64,000 nt of DNA, taken from the NCBI GenBank assembly GCA_964473645.1, contig CAYYPW010000016.1:1-64000 (forward strand), in the 5' to 3' direction. Numbering within the stretch: position 1 is the first letter of the stretch; each line of letters opens with the position of its first letter. The translations under genes and the position numbers were made by a program. Origin of the DNA: HdN1 sp964473645 (GTDB lineage Bacteria; Pseudomonadota; Gammaproteobacteria; Pseudomonadales; Ketobacteraceae). The notes under the pieces are model-generated. The model worked only from the letters and a program-made list of their open reading frames with translations, was not told the DNA's origin and searched no databases. Below, piece by piece: positions 18,194 through 27,379 of this stretch.

Positions 18194-19930
18194 TTAGTCG
18201 GTAAGCGTAACGTTTGTGGACGCTGAAGGCACTGACGGGGATGCCGTGATCGTCAATAAGCCTGAGCTAGTTGTGGTGTCTGCTCCTAGGGTCAAACTGA
18301 AATAGTACGGACGCGTACCCCAGGAAGTGGGCACGGTGTTACTGAGTGAACCACTGATCAAAGTCCCGTTACCTTGCGTCACAGCGACCGATGTACCACT
18401 GGCAGGTGCGCCACCATTGCCATCGGTGACGATCACCGTCAACGTCTGATTTGTTGCCAAGCTTAATGGGTTGGGTACTGCATTGCATACACCCTGTGGC
18501 GTAGTGACGCCACTGCAAAGCTCGACGGTCACTCCAAATACTGTTGACATGCGAATTTGAATGTCATCTCGAACTTCAATCAGTGATCCGCAGTGGTCAG
18601 CCTCCAAGGACGCTGTGGAGCAATTGGTTCCGTTATAGGTGTCGTCGGATTCTGTGAACGTCCCCGAATTATCAAAATCGTAGTAAGTTTCGTCGGAATC
18701 GTGTACATCATCGTTATCCGTATCAAGCCACGCCTCGCTCATTTGCCCTATGGACGCGAGCTCGTCGACATCAAATTTGCCATTGCTTGGCGTGGTGTCA
18801 GCATAAGACTCTTCACCTGCAGTGCGCGCCAGTATCATGACTAGTCCGTCGTCAGGCCGTTCGCCTGAACTTGTCCAGTTAACAGAGCAACCGCCTGACG
18901 AGGTCTCACAGCTACCGTCAATGCTGCCGTAGGAGGTTGTGAAGTTAATTCTTGTGCCGTCCGGGACAAAATTATTGTTTTTGTCGGCTGCGCGAGCAGT
19001 GATTGACACAGTCACGCCGTCTGTATTGTAAGCATTTGGGCTGAAATCGGCGGTTGAAACAGAGAAGCTATTTTGATCTGCAATACCGATATTGATATTG
19101 ATTGTATCTGACGTGGTATGAATTGTGGTTCCGGAGCTGGTCTCGGTATAAGTTGCAGTCACCTTTACCGATGTGGTCGCTGTTCCAGCAATTAGAGTGG
19201 TTTTCGCATTGCCACTACTATCAGTAGTTACGGTAGTAGGTGAAAGTGTAATTCCTCCAACATATGAGGAGGATTCAAACGTAATGGATTTTCCCTTGAT
19301 CCCATTGCCATTTTCATCTCGCAGCTGAAATGTCAGCAAACTTTCGCTTGGGCGACTGCTGGTCCCTGTGCCTTGGAATGCCAAGTCAGTATTGCTTACC
19401 GACGACAATACAATTGAACCGACAGTTGCGGGTGCAATCGTCAACGTTCCAGATGCAGTTAATGTTTCATCATCGTAAGCAGCGGTAGCTGTAATTGTGT
19501 CCGTGCCTTCGCATCCTGCAGCAGTATAATTTGTGCTGGCGGTACCGGTTGTGGTGGTGACAGAGCTAGCTGACAGTGTGGCGTTTCCATTTGCAATACA
19601 TGTGGAGTTGAATGTAACGGTGACACTATCGGTGGCTAAGCTTCCGGTACTGTTTACAAAATTCACGGAAAGCGACGTCGTACCACCTGCAGAAAGTGAT
19701 GTAGCTGCTCGCGTAATTGCACCTTCGACAAAACTGGAGCCGATACCTGATCCTAAGCGTCGCGATGTATCCGAACCGCTGTCTGTACCCGAATCGGTGC
19801 CGCTATCTGTGCCTGCATCTGTGTCACTATCGGCAGCTTTCGGATCGCCACCGCATCCTGCTAATGCGATACCGAGAATGAGGGGTGGTAGAAGTTTCAA
19901 CAAATTATGTCCGAAGCTGTTTGTTTCCAT
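18194..19930 (-). CDS. Ig-like-domain lipoprotein with acidic Asp-rich loops
   Basis: Predicted surface or periplasmic lipoprotein of unknown role. ATG 19930 is chosen because AGGA sits 7 nt upstream; the longer TTG start adds two residues. A lipoprotein signal ends in LAGC (Cys26). A low-complexity linker rich in TDSG repeats follows, then several bacterial Ig-like (Big/invasin-type) beta domains rich in Ser/Thr/Val with phrases such as DENGNGIKGK and DKNNNFVPDGT. About two thirds in are DTDNDDVHDSDE and DFDNSGTFTESDD, which look like EF-hand or dockerin-type calcium loops. No catalytic motif is seen. Confidence 0.7.
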   Translation of the reverse strand: METNSFGHNLLKLLPPLILGIALAGCGGDPKAADSDTDAGTDSGTDSGTDSGSDTSRRLGSGIGSSFVEGAITRAATSLSAGGTTSLSVNFVNSTGSLATDSVTVTFNSTCIANGNATLSASSVTTTTGTASTNYTAAGCEGTDTITATAAYDDETLTASGTLTIAPATVGSIVLSSVSNTDLAFQGTGTSSRPSESLLTFQLRDENGNGIKGKSITFESSSYVGGITLSPTTVTTDSSGNAKTTLIAGTATTSVKVTATYTETSSGTTIHTTSDTININIGIADQNSFSVSTADFSPNAYNTDGVTVSITARAADKNNNFVPDGTRINFTTSYGSIDGSCETSSGGCSVNWTSSGERPDDGLVMILARTAGEESYADTTPSNGKFDVDELASIGQMSEAWLDTDNDDVHDSDETYYDFDNSGTFTESDDTYNGTNCSTASLEADHCGSLIEVRDDIQIRMSTVFGVTVELCSGVTTPQGVCNAVPNPLSLATNQTLTVIVTDGNGGAPASGTSVAVTQGNGTLISGSLSNTVPTSWGTRPYYFSLTLGADTTTSSGLLTITASPSVPSASTNVTLTD

Positions 19931-20134
19931 AGTCAATTCCTGGCCAACCCAAGGGCAATATTAAGCGGCTGTAGATGAGGCTTTTCCAATTACATAACGC
20001 TAGTCTAAGTTTTGCCGTTATTAAAGTGTGTGGGTCGCAAATATTCCACCAAACTAGCACGATAGGCGTGATTTCAAAGCCAACACAATTGCAGGCATAA
20101 AAAAACCGCAAATTTAGCGGATTTCGAAATGTAC

Positions 20135-20156
20135 CTTGATGTCCTTAGACATCAAG
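20135..20156. repeat. 9-bp inverted repeat beside the tRNA-Thr fragment
   Basis: CTTGATGTC, CTTA loop, GACATCAAG, perfect. It abuts the tRNA 3' fragment that starts at 20158. It could be a small hairpin or a recombinase-binding site. Confidence 0.6.
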
Positions 20157-20157
20157 C

Positions 20158-20177
20158 TGGTGCCGGAGAAAGGAATC
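20158..20177 (-). repeat. Decayed 3' end of tRNA-Thr (old attachment-site copy)
   Basis: Nineteen of 20 bases match the 3' end, including CCA, of the intact tRNA-Thr gene at 41611-41686 (one A for T difference). The rest of the tRNA is not recognisable. It fits a left attachment site left by integration of an older element whose integrase is gone. Confidence 0.65.
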
Positions 20178-20553
20178 TAAATAACCGATGAAAGCTAGGC
20201 GTGGTGTGGCTTGTGACTTCTTTGTCTTGCTAAAGTACCAGCAAAATTGAATGGTTCTCAGGGTTCGATTCCTTTTGGCCTTTTTAATTGAAAAGGCGAA
20301 TCTTGAAAATAAAAACAATCGTCCCAGTACTGACCGGCCAATGCAACCCTGCTTCGCCTGCGAATCCTGGTTTCCTTTTTCGCCTAACTCAACAAGGTGG
20401 CGAGTCTTTGCTGCAAGGCCAATGAGATCGCTGTGCTTAATTGGACAAAGCGCTGACTGGTAGATGAGGCGCCTATCAATGGTATGCAGCTAGCATCCTA
20501 CTAAAGCCGACATTAAAAAAATCAGTTTAAAAACAGATGGTTGGTGAGGTTTG

Positions 20554-20603
20554 TTGCGCTTGATCTCTGCCATCTACTAATATTCTAAAAATTAGTAGAT
20601 GGC
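20554..20603 (+). promoter_or_regulatory. Promoter with 13-bp palindrome upstream of fic
   Basis: A perfect inverted repeat, GCCATCTACTAAT (20569-20581) and ATTAGTAGATGGC (20591-20603), separated by 9 nt, ends 18 bp before the Fic start codon. A candidate promoter, TTGCGC (20554-20559) and TAATAT (20578-20583) with 18-bp spacing, has its -10 box inside the palindrome. That is the expected geometry for repression, possibly by the gene's own product. Confidence 0.5.
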
Positions 20604-20621
20604 TTAGCTTGCGAGTGACTG

Positions 20622-21959
20622 ATGAAAATCCCGGCATCTCCACCCGACTATAAATCGTTTGTTGCCTCTGCTATCGCCAAAGCGGTGGAGTCGAGAGTCG
20701 AGCTCAGGCCAACGGACCTCGAACGTGGCTATTTGCACTGGAACAAGCTCAGATACCTGCCGCCACCAGAATCCCTCACCCATGAAGAGTGGTGGGCCAT
20801 GGTGAAGCTTGCCCGGGCGTCGCGAGCAAAGGTTGTTCCCTTGCAGCAGATCAATGGTCAGTCGTTTTGGTTTTGCGATGTCGACCCGCTCCCAGCCAGT
20901 TTGCATTGGTTTGATATGCATTGCGCAGGCACTCTTACGCTCAGCCAGCCCATCATCAACGAAGACAGCCGCAATACCTACCTGATCAGGTCGTTGGTTG
21001 AAGAGGCGATCAGCTCGAGCCAGCTTGAGGGTGCCGCAACCACACGCGTATCTGCCAAGGAGATGATCAGGCAGAATCGCAACCCTCGCGATAAAAGCGA
21101 ACAAATGATTCTGAACAACTATCACGCGATGCAGTTTATCCAGGAGATCAAAAAAGAGCGCCTGACGCCAGAGATCATCTTTGAGCTCCACCGGTTGTTA
21201 ATCGAGGACACTCTCGACAACCCTGCCAAGGCTGGATGCTTTCGGGAGGACGAGGACGATATCAATGTCGTCGACAACACGGATGGCAAAATCCTCCATC
21301 AACCCCCTCCGGCGAAAACCTTGCCAGAAAGGATGAAACGTTTATGTCAGCTCGCCAACGAGCCAGATAAGGAGCAGTTCGTTCACCCAATTGTGCGAGC
21401 GATCATCCTGCACTTCATGCTGGCTTATGATCACCCTTTTGTCGATGGAAACGGCCGTACAGCCAGAGCGCTATTTTACTGGTGCATGGCGCGCGAAGGG
21501 TACTGGATGATGGAATACATCTCGATATCAAAGATCATCAAGACCAGCCCTACGGCCTATGGAAAGGCATATCTTGAGACGGAGACCGATGGGGGAGACC
21601 TGACCTACTTTGTGTTGTACCAGCTTGAAGTCATCAAACGGGCGATTGACGAGCTGCAGAATTACTTGCACGAGAAGCAGCAGGGGATCAGTGAGGCTGA
21701 AGCCTTGCTACGTCACAACACCAGGCTCAGAGGTAAGTTGAACTTCAGGCAGTTGGCGCTATTGCGTCATGCGCTACGACACCCCCGATTCGCGTATCGA
21801 GTTCAAGAACATCAGAATTCTCATGGCGTGGTGTATGAGACCGCGCGTCGTGATTTGATTCAGATGTCTGATACCTTCAAGTTGCTTACCAAAGTAAAAG
21901 ATGGCAAGAGCTTTTTGTTTTTGGTGCCGGATGATTTAGAGGCGAGGTTGGGTCGGTAG
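20622..21959 (+). CDS. Fic family protein (predicted AMP transferase, self-inhibited)
   Basis: Fic proteins transfer AMP or related groups from nucleotides to protein side chains. The core motif HPFVDGNGR is at residues 271-279 with the catalytic His271. An upstream SxxxEG inhibitory motif (Ser132, Glu136, Gly137) is present, so it should be a class II enzyme whose own alpha-inh helix blocks ATP. The C-terminal ~100 residues look like a winged-helix region (NFRQLALLRHALRH, then ETARRDLIQMSD), common in Fic proteins that bind their own operator. It is the first gene of the island after the tRNA fragment and is convergent with the large helicase. Confidence 0.88.
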   Translation: MKIPASPPDYKSFVASAIAKAVESRVELRPTDLERGYLHWNKLRYLPPPESLTHEEWWAMVKLARASRAKVVPLQQINGQSFWFCDVDPLPASLHWFDMHCAGTLTLSQPIINEDSRNTYLIRSLVEEAISSSQLEGAATTRVSAKEMIRQNRNPRDKSEQMILNNYHAMQFIQEIKKERLTPEIIFELHRLLIEDTLDNPAKAGCFREDEDDINVVDNTDGKILHQPPPAKTLPERMKRLCQLANEPDKEQFVHPIVRAIILHFMLAYDHPFVDGNGRTARALFYWCMAREGYWMMEYISISKIIKTSPTAYGKAYLETETDGGDLTYFVLYQLEVIKRAIDELQNYLHEKQQGISEAEALLRHNTRLRGKLNFRQLALLRHALRHPRFAYRVQEHQNSHGVVYETARRDLIQMSDTFKLLTKVKDGKSFLFLVPDDLEARLGR

Positions 21960-22011
21960 AAAACGAACTATCACTATTGATCTGTCGGCATGTGAGCCAG
22001 CCGTTGGAGGA

Positions 22012-25000
22012 TCAGCCGCCCATCACCCGTGGAATGACGACTTCCCAGCGCTCAACCCTGTGTTGATGCAGATAGTCCTGGTTTATTTCATTGATGGAGC
22101 GCACCAGGATGGCCGCCACTTCACAGCGATCCACCGGAAATTCTGGCTTGAAGCTCTTGGTGGTGCGGGATACCACGCAACCGTTCTGATCCAGAAACTC
22201 ATGGCGCTCGCCATTGATTCTGCATGACAGGAAGTCACCCTCCTTCAACCGGGCAATGGCTTGGTGAATCGGCCTTTCCGGTTCATGTCGGGCGGAAAAA
22301 CTCAGGTCGATATCACCCTCAGCCAATTGCAGATACCGGCACTCAAGCGTCGGCATATAGGTGCCTGCGCACTCACGCACCATAACGTCATCCGTCAGTG
22401 CCTGGCTGAACAGGTTGCCGTTGCCAAATTCACTCAATGTCAGCGTTTCGGCGGCCCGTGTCATGCCAACATAGTACAGGCGACGCTCATTCGAGGCAGT
22501 ATCAGGTTGAGAATCCCAGTTTCCGTCGAGTAGTACGACATGACGAAATTCCAGCCCTTTGGCGGAATGGACGGTACCCAGGTATAAACCGGAGCGAGCT
22601 TGCTCGCGGATTTGTCCCGCGTAATCATATAACCAGTCCACTATAACGCCCGGTGTCAGTTGGCAGTCTCCTGCTTCTGATTTCAGTTGATTTAGCGCCT
22701 CTTCAAAAAACGCTGTCCAGTGCATTTCAAGATCGAGGCATTGCAGCACCGCCTGCGCTTGCTCGGCCGTAATGGTCGTTTTATTTACCTTCAGCGCATC
22801 GGTAAACCTGACAAACTCACGACGCCGGCTCAAGGTCATGCGTCTGTTTTCAGCCGCAAGAAAATAAGGGATGTTGTTTGTTTCACACCACGCCTGAACG
22901 GGGTGGAGGTAGCGGTGAGCACGCGCAAGTATCGCACAGCCACTCCAATCACCCTTTTCAATCGTGAGCAGCCGGTTGAGTTCGAGAAAGGCGGCCTGGG
23001 CCTGCAAATTTCCTATGTAACGATCACTGTCGGGAAGCCGCAAGCGGAGTACCTTACCCTGTCTTGCCGGGTCCAATAAACCCCATTTGCCACCTGCTGG
23101 CAATCCGTCGCGTTGATGGTCGCGCGCAATGGGATTATCAATTTTCAAGCGATCAAGGTTAGCCGCGATAACACCGTTACAGGCGTTGATGATGTGTAGA
23201 CTAGAGCGATAATTTTCCGTCAAAAAACTTGTTTCTGCGCCATAATCTTGCTGAAAGCGTTGAATATAGCGGTTGTTGGTTTCTCGCCAGGTATAAATGT
23301 TTTGATCGTCATCTCCCACTGCCGTGATGCACAGGCGCTGGTCTTCTCCGGCGTTTCGTCCGGCCAGTGCGCTCACCAGCCGGTATTGCAGGTCATCGAT
23401 ATCCTGATATTCATCAACGAGAATATAACGATAGCCTCGCAATAATTGATCGCGAATATTGTCTTCGCCTTCCACCTGGCGGGAACCTTCCAAGAGCTCG
23501 ACAGCGGCTTCAAGCACTGCGCGGAGTCTGGCCTCGTCGACTTTCTCCCCGGGTAAAAAGCGTGTACCGGTCAAACGCATCGCCATGCTGTGATAGGTGA
23601 GCACCCTGACGCCGTACGCATCCTGACCGAGCATCGCGAACAAACGCTTGCAAATTTCGTTGGCCGCATGTCGGTTGAAAGTGAGTGCCACAATGGCGCT
23701 GGACGGCACGCGTCGAATTCGGATCAGATACGCAATGCGGTGTACAATCACACGGGTTTTACCAGAACCCGGCCCTGCCAACACCAAACGGTTGAGATCT
23801 TCATCGTCTACGACGATTTGTTGTTGGGGGCGGCTCAAATTGCCCGTAATCATTTGCCAGGAGTCTTCGCTGGTGGGCCGGTCAAGCACGGCTTGCCTGC
23901 CGGGAAAGTAATGACGCAGAAAGACGGCTTTGTGCATGCTGAAATAATCAAGCACGAACCGCAACGCTGCAACCATCTCTTTCAGCCCGAGCTCGGCATA
24001 TTCCCGCATGACATGCACCTGAATGCGCTTTTCGATGTAATGCTCATTCAGTCGCTGGTAATCTTCTTTGGTGTAGGTGTGGCGTTTCTCGCGATTCACT
24101 TGTATCGTCATCGCCCGTCGCATCACGGTCAGCCCTTGATTCAGGGTGATGATATCCTGCTTGTGCATATACAACAGCACATGCTGGATTGCTTTCTGGC
24201 GTTGATCGGGTGTAATCCGTGTTCGCAGTTCCAGGTCATTTTCAATGACGCCGACCAGTTCGCCCATGGTGGTTTCAAGCAAAATATCCTTTGCCCGCAC
24301 GCCAGCCGGAATTTTTGAGATAAGAAACGCCAGCACTTTGTCGGCGATCGCAAGCCGCTTTTCACCCAGCGCCTCAACCTGTTTCCAGGTAAACCGCTCC
24401 TTGATGCGTAGACGAAAATAATCGCTGCTGATTTGCTTGAGTTCAAACACACTGCGATGCTGATTTTCGCCATCATTGCCTGTGGCCAGTGTTCGCAACA
24501 GCCTTTGCACATGAAAGGGCAGCAAGTCGTTAAACGTTGTCTCTTCTTTTAACCGCGTCGCCAGCAGCGTGAGATTCAAATCTTGCCAGTGGCCCGATTC
24601 AGCATCGGGGGCCTGCTCATGGAGCACGTTAAATAGGGCTTTTTCAAGTTTTTGCGTTTGTGCCAATCGTTGGGTTGCGGCACCCGTCACCCCATGGCGC
24701 ACGTACAGCGTCAGTTGAGCGTCGTTACTCAACAGACCCAGCTCTTCCATTTGCTTGAGTGCCGCACCGACTTCCTCATGTGTCCAGCTGGTGAAGCGCA
24801 TCAATTCGTCGGTATTGATGGGCTTATCGGGGCGTGCATCGGCGATACAGGTCAGGATGGCGCGGTATTCCTGAGTGCGTCTGACCGACAGTTTGGCCTC
24901 TTGCAGCCGGGACTCGATCTCCTCTTTCTTGATCTTGAGCTTGGCGGGAAATATGCGGGTCTTGTTTTGCTCGCGCACCACATAATTACCTCGCTCCAGC

Positions 25001-27129
25001 CAGGCTACCGCAGTCGCCACCTTGGTTTCGGCATCTTGTTCGCTGGCATCGAAACTGGTTTCGACCTCTTCATCAATGAGGATTTCGCCAGCCGTGATGA
25101 TGAGCTCCGCACCTTTTCGTTGCGCGCTTTCGTGTCGCAGTTTACGCAGGATTTGCTGAATGTCATTCAACGATAGTTTGGAGCGTTCCACCAGCCCAAA
25201 CTGCGTTTCAATGTCATGGGGATCATAGAGCAACACGCAACGGGCATTCTGCTGATCCCGCCCGGCACGCCCCGCTTCCTGCAAATAATTTTCGAGAGAG
25301 CCAGGAATATCGGCGTGCACCACCAAACGAATATCGGATTTATCAACCCCCATGCCGAACGCATTTGTGGCCACAATGACCTGCAGGTGGCCCGCCTTGA
25401 AATCGTCCTGAATATCCTTTTTTTCATGGGGCTGCAGACCGGCATGAAAGTGTTTGCAACGCCAGCTCTGCGTGGTTAGAAATTCTGCGAGTTTTTCAGC
25501 GTGTTTGCGGCTCGCAACAAAAACCACGGCACCGCCTGAGTGCTCTTGTAGATGCGATTTCAACAGCGCATGCGTACGCATGGCCTTTTCGGCCTGCTTG
25601 CATGGGTACACCTCAAAATCGAGATTCGTGCGCTCGGGTGAACCCAGAAATGAGCTGAAGGTAATGCCCAATGCGGCCTTGAAATGATCTTCGATATCGG
25701 CCAGCACTTCTTTCTTGGCGGTTGCCGTAAAGCAGCCTATGGGGGCAAGTGGCCTATCGATACTGTATTCCTGGATAAAGCGGGAAACGTACAAATAGTC
25801 AGGGCGGAAATCACTGCCCCATTTTGAGAGACAATGCGCCTCATCAAAAATCCACGCGCCGATCTGGCGTTGCTTGATCGCCTGACAAAAGGCGTTATTG
25901 CGGAACTGCTCAGGCGAAACCAATAGAATACCGATATCGCCCATTTGCACCTTTTCGAGCACGTCGGCTCGCTCCGGCATACTCAGCAGACCATTCATGG
26001 TGGCCGCGCATTGAATATTGCGCTGCAACATGCCATCGACCTGATCTTTCATCAGCGATTGCAGTGGCGAGATGATAATGGTCAAGCTGCCGTTGCGATG
26101 AAAGCGGTTTAGCGCCGGTAACTGATAGCAAATCGACTTGCCACCGCCGGTTGCCAGCACCGCCAGCACGTTCTCACCGCGCATGCCGGCGAGCACTATG
26201 TCGTGCTGAAGACTCTTGCCGGGCTTTTCGTAACGGAAATCGTCAAAGCCGGCAAAATAACGCCGCAACTCATTGCGTGGATCATGGACGGTGGCGCAGT
26301 AACGACAACTGGGCTGTCCGCACGGCAGATCACGCAGCTCCTTGACGAGGTGATTGACCGCCGGGAACTGATGCCATACCCACGGCGGAATCACCGAGTT
26401 GCCACCAGATACGCGGAGCCATGCAAGCGTATAGGCCAACGGCCAGTGCAGGGTGGGGTCGTACAGATCGACCGTCAGCAATCGTTCAAGTCGAGTACGG
26501 CACACCTTGAGATCGCGGCCCAGCGTGGCATCTTGCTCCGCCAAAATGGCCGGAATCAGTTTGTGTGCCTCTGCCAGCGCCACCGTGCGGCGACCGGTCA
26601 GCGCCGAGAAAAACGGGCTGAGTTCATCGGTGTCGGTGGGCGCCAGCAAGGCTTGGTAACACAGCAGTTCAGCCGGGCTTTGCTGGTCCAATAAAGAAAA
26701 GGCCTGCTTTTGGTCGGTATACAGGGTGAGCGTGGAACGGCAATCCGACAGAGGGGAGTTCAGGCTATGGCGGATCAGCTTGTAGTCTTTGATCAGGCGA
26801 TGATAGGGGTTTTGTGGGAATGCCAGCGGTGACAGTCGCAACGTGTCTATGACCGGCAATGCATGTAGACGCAGGTTGGGTGACACCTTGCGCAATAGAG
26901 GCAAGTCGTGATTGATGATGTTGTGCCCGAGGACAAACCGGGCACCGGCACTCAAAGTGTCGAGCTTGCTAAGAATCGCCTGCAGATTGGATTGAATTTT
27001 TGCTTCGAACTCGGCGCCGGTATCGGGGCGCAAGGCGCCGACCATGGTGATGACATCGGGTTTGGCGTCATACCCTGGGACCACCTCCAGATCGAATATC
27101 AAACCCTCTACCGGTGCTTCCGTTGCCAT
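22012..27129 (-). CDS. Giant helicase: DEDD-type nuclease + RecQ + UvrD
   Basis: 1705 residues with three enzymatic modules. (a) Residues ~8-135 resemble an RNase H-fold 3'-5' exonuclease: FDLE (Asp13, Glu15), HNIINHD (Asp75) and LSDC (Asp129). (b) After a CxxxxCxxC cluster (Cys270, 275, 278) is a RecQ core with ATGGGKS (326-332), DEAH (429-432), FVASR, NAFGMGVDK and QEAGRAGRD. (c) From ~1100 is a UvrD/Rep helicase with GPGSGKT (1119-1125), DEYQD (1239-1243) and HSAKGLEF. It should unwind and trim DNA in genome maintenance or defence. It lies between fic and hsdS inside the island. The family is known to me only as a RecQ-type annotation, and its function is not established. Confidence 0.85.
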   Translation of the reverse strand: MATEAPVEGLIFDLEVVPGYDAKPDVITMVGALRPDTGAEFEAKIQSNLQAILSKLDTLSAGARFVLGHNIINHDLPLLRKVSPNLRLHALPVIDTLRLSPLAFPQNPYHRLIKDYKLIRHSLNSPLSDCRSTLTLYTDQKQAFSLLDQQSPAELLCYQALLAPTDTDELSPFFSALTGRRTVALAEAHKLIPAILAEQDATLGRDLKVCRTRLERLLTVDLYDPTLHWPLAYTLAWLRVSGGNSVIPPWVWHQFPAVNHLVKELRDLPCGQPSCRYCATVHDPRNELRRYFAGFDDFRYEKPGKSLQHDIVLAGMRGENVLAVLATGGGKSICYQLPALNRFHRNGSLTIIISPLQSLMKDQVDGMLQRNIQCAATMNGLLSMPERADVLEKVQMGDIGILLVSPEQFRNNAFCQAIKQRQIGAWIFDEAHCLSKWGSDFRPDYLYVSRFIQEYSIDRPLAPIGCFTATAKKEVLADIEDHFKAALGITFSSFLGSPERTNLDFEVYPCKQAEKAMRTHALLKSHLQEHSGGAVVFVASRKHAEKLAEFLTTQSWRCKHFHAGLQPHEKKDIQDDFKAGHLQVIVATNAFGMGVDKSDIRLVVHADIPGSLENYLQEAGRAGRDQQNARCVLLYDPHDIETQFGLVERSKLSLNDIQQILRKLRHESAQRKGAELIITAGEILIDEEVETSFDASEQDAETKVATAVAWLERGNYVVREQNKTRIFPAKLKIKKEEIESRLQEAKLSVRRTQEYRAILTCIADARPDKPINTDELMRFTSWTHEEVGAALKQMEELGLLSNDAQLTLYVRHGVTGAATQRLAQTQKLEKALFNVLHEQAPDAESGHWQDLNLTLLATRLKEETTFNDLLPFHVQRLLRTLATGNDGENQHRSVFELKQISSDYFRLRIKERFTWKQVEALGEKRLAIADKVLAFLISKIPAGVRAKDILLETTMGELVGVIENDLELRTRITPDQRQKAIQHVLLYMHKQDIITLNQGLTVMRRAMTIQVNREKRHTYTKEDYQRLNEHYIEKRIQVHVMREYAELGLKEMVAALRFVLDYFSMHKAVFLRHYFPGRQAVLDRPTSEDSWQMITGNLSRPQQQIVVDDEDLNRLVLAGPGSGKTRVIVHRIAYLIRIRRVPSSAIVALTFNRHAANEICKRLFAMLGQDAYGVRVLTYHSMAMRLTGTRFLPGEKVDEARLRAVLEAAVELLEGSRQVEGEDNIRDQLLRGYRYILVDEYQDIDDLQYRLVSALAGRNAGEDQRLCITAVGDDDQNIYTWRETNNRYIQRFQQDYGAETSFLTENYRSSLHIINACNGVIAANLDRLKIDNPIARDHQRDGLPAGGKWGLLDPARQGKVLRLRLPDSDRYIGNLQAQAAFLELNRLLTIEKGDWSGCAILARAHRYLHPVQAWCETNNIPYFLAAENRRMTLSRRREFVRFTDALKVNKTTITAEQAQAVLQCLDLEMHWTAFFEEALNQLKSEAGDCQLTPGVIVDWLYDYAGQIREQARSGLYLGTVHSAKGLEFRHVVLLDGNWDSQPDTASNERRLYYVGMTRAAETLTLSEFGNGNLFSQALTDDVMVRECAGTYMPTLECRYLQLAEGDIDLSFSARHEPERPIHQAIARLKEGDFLSCRINGERHEFLDQNGCVVSRTTKSFKPEFPVDRCEVAAILVRSINEINQDYLHQHRVERWEVVIPRVMGG

Positions 27130-27379
27130 GTATTGCTGTGTCCTGTCGCTTTTTGGTTAATACTTTTCTACGCTTTTTTAGTGCATTTTAAGTTGCGCAG
27201 TTTGGTTTTATCTTCGTCGGCTGGTCATTTTATCCTTTGACGGAGCCTAACATCGGGACTCTTTATTACGCCTGCCATGATGTCTTTCAGCAGGTATTTC
27301 AGGTTTTTTTGTCGGTGTTAAAGGTGGACATGTCTGGCATTCAGATTCATGTGTTTTCGTTTTTTATAACAGCATGCGA

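Larger units (their letters stand above)
19931..20621. other. Left junction of the tRNA-Thr island, with tRNA-like debris
   Basis: No convincing gene in 690 bp. It holds a 9-bp inverted repeat (20135-20156), a 20-nt copy of the tRNA-Thr 3' end (20158-20177) and the Fic promoter/palindrome (20554-20603). It also has two stretches resembling broken tRNA arms: a T-arm-like GGGTTCGATTCC near 20260, and a D-arm-like run with AATTGGACAAAGCGCTGAC near 20440. The last two are only suggestive. The short open frame at 20251-20463 runs across this debris and has no family features. Confidence 0.5.

Noticed and set aside
20251..20463. Forward 70-codon ORF
   Set aside because: It spans tRNA-like debris, has no ribosome site or family features.
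22012..27129. Two adjacent genes (RecQ and UvrD) misread as one
   Set aside because: A single frame stays open through the junction near residue 1080 with no stop or frameshift.
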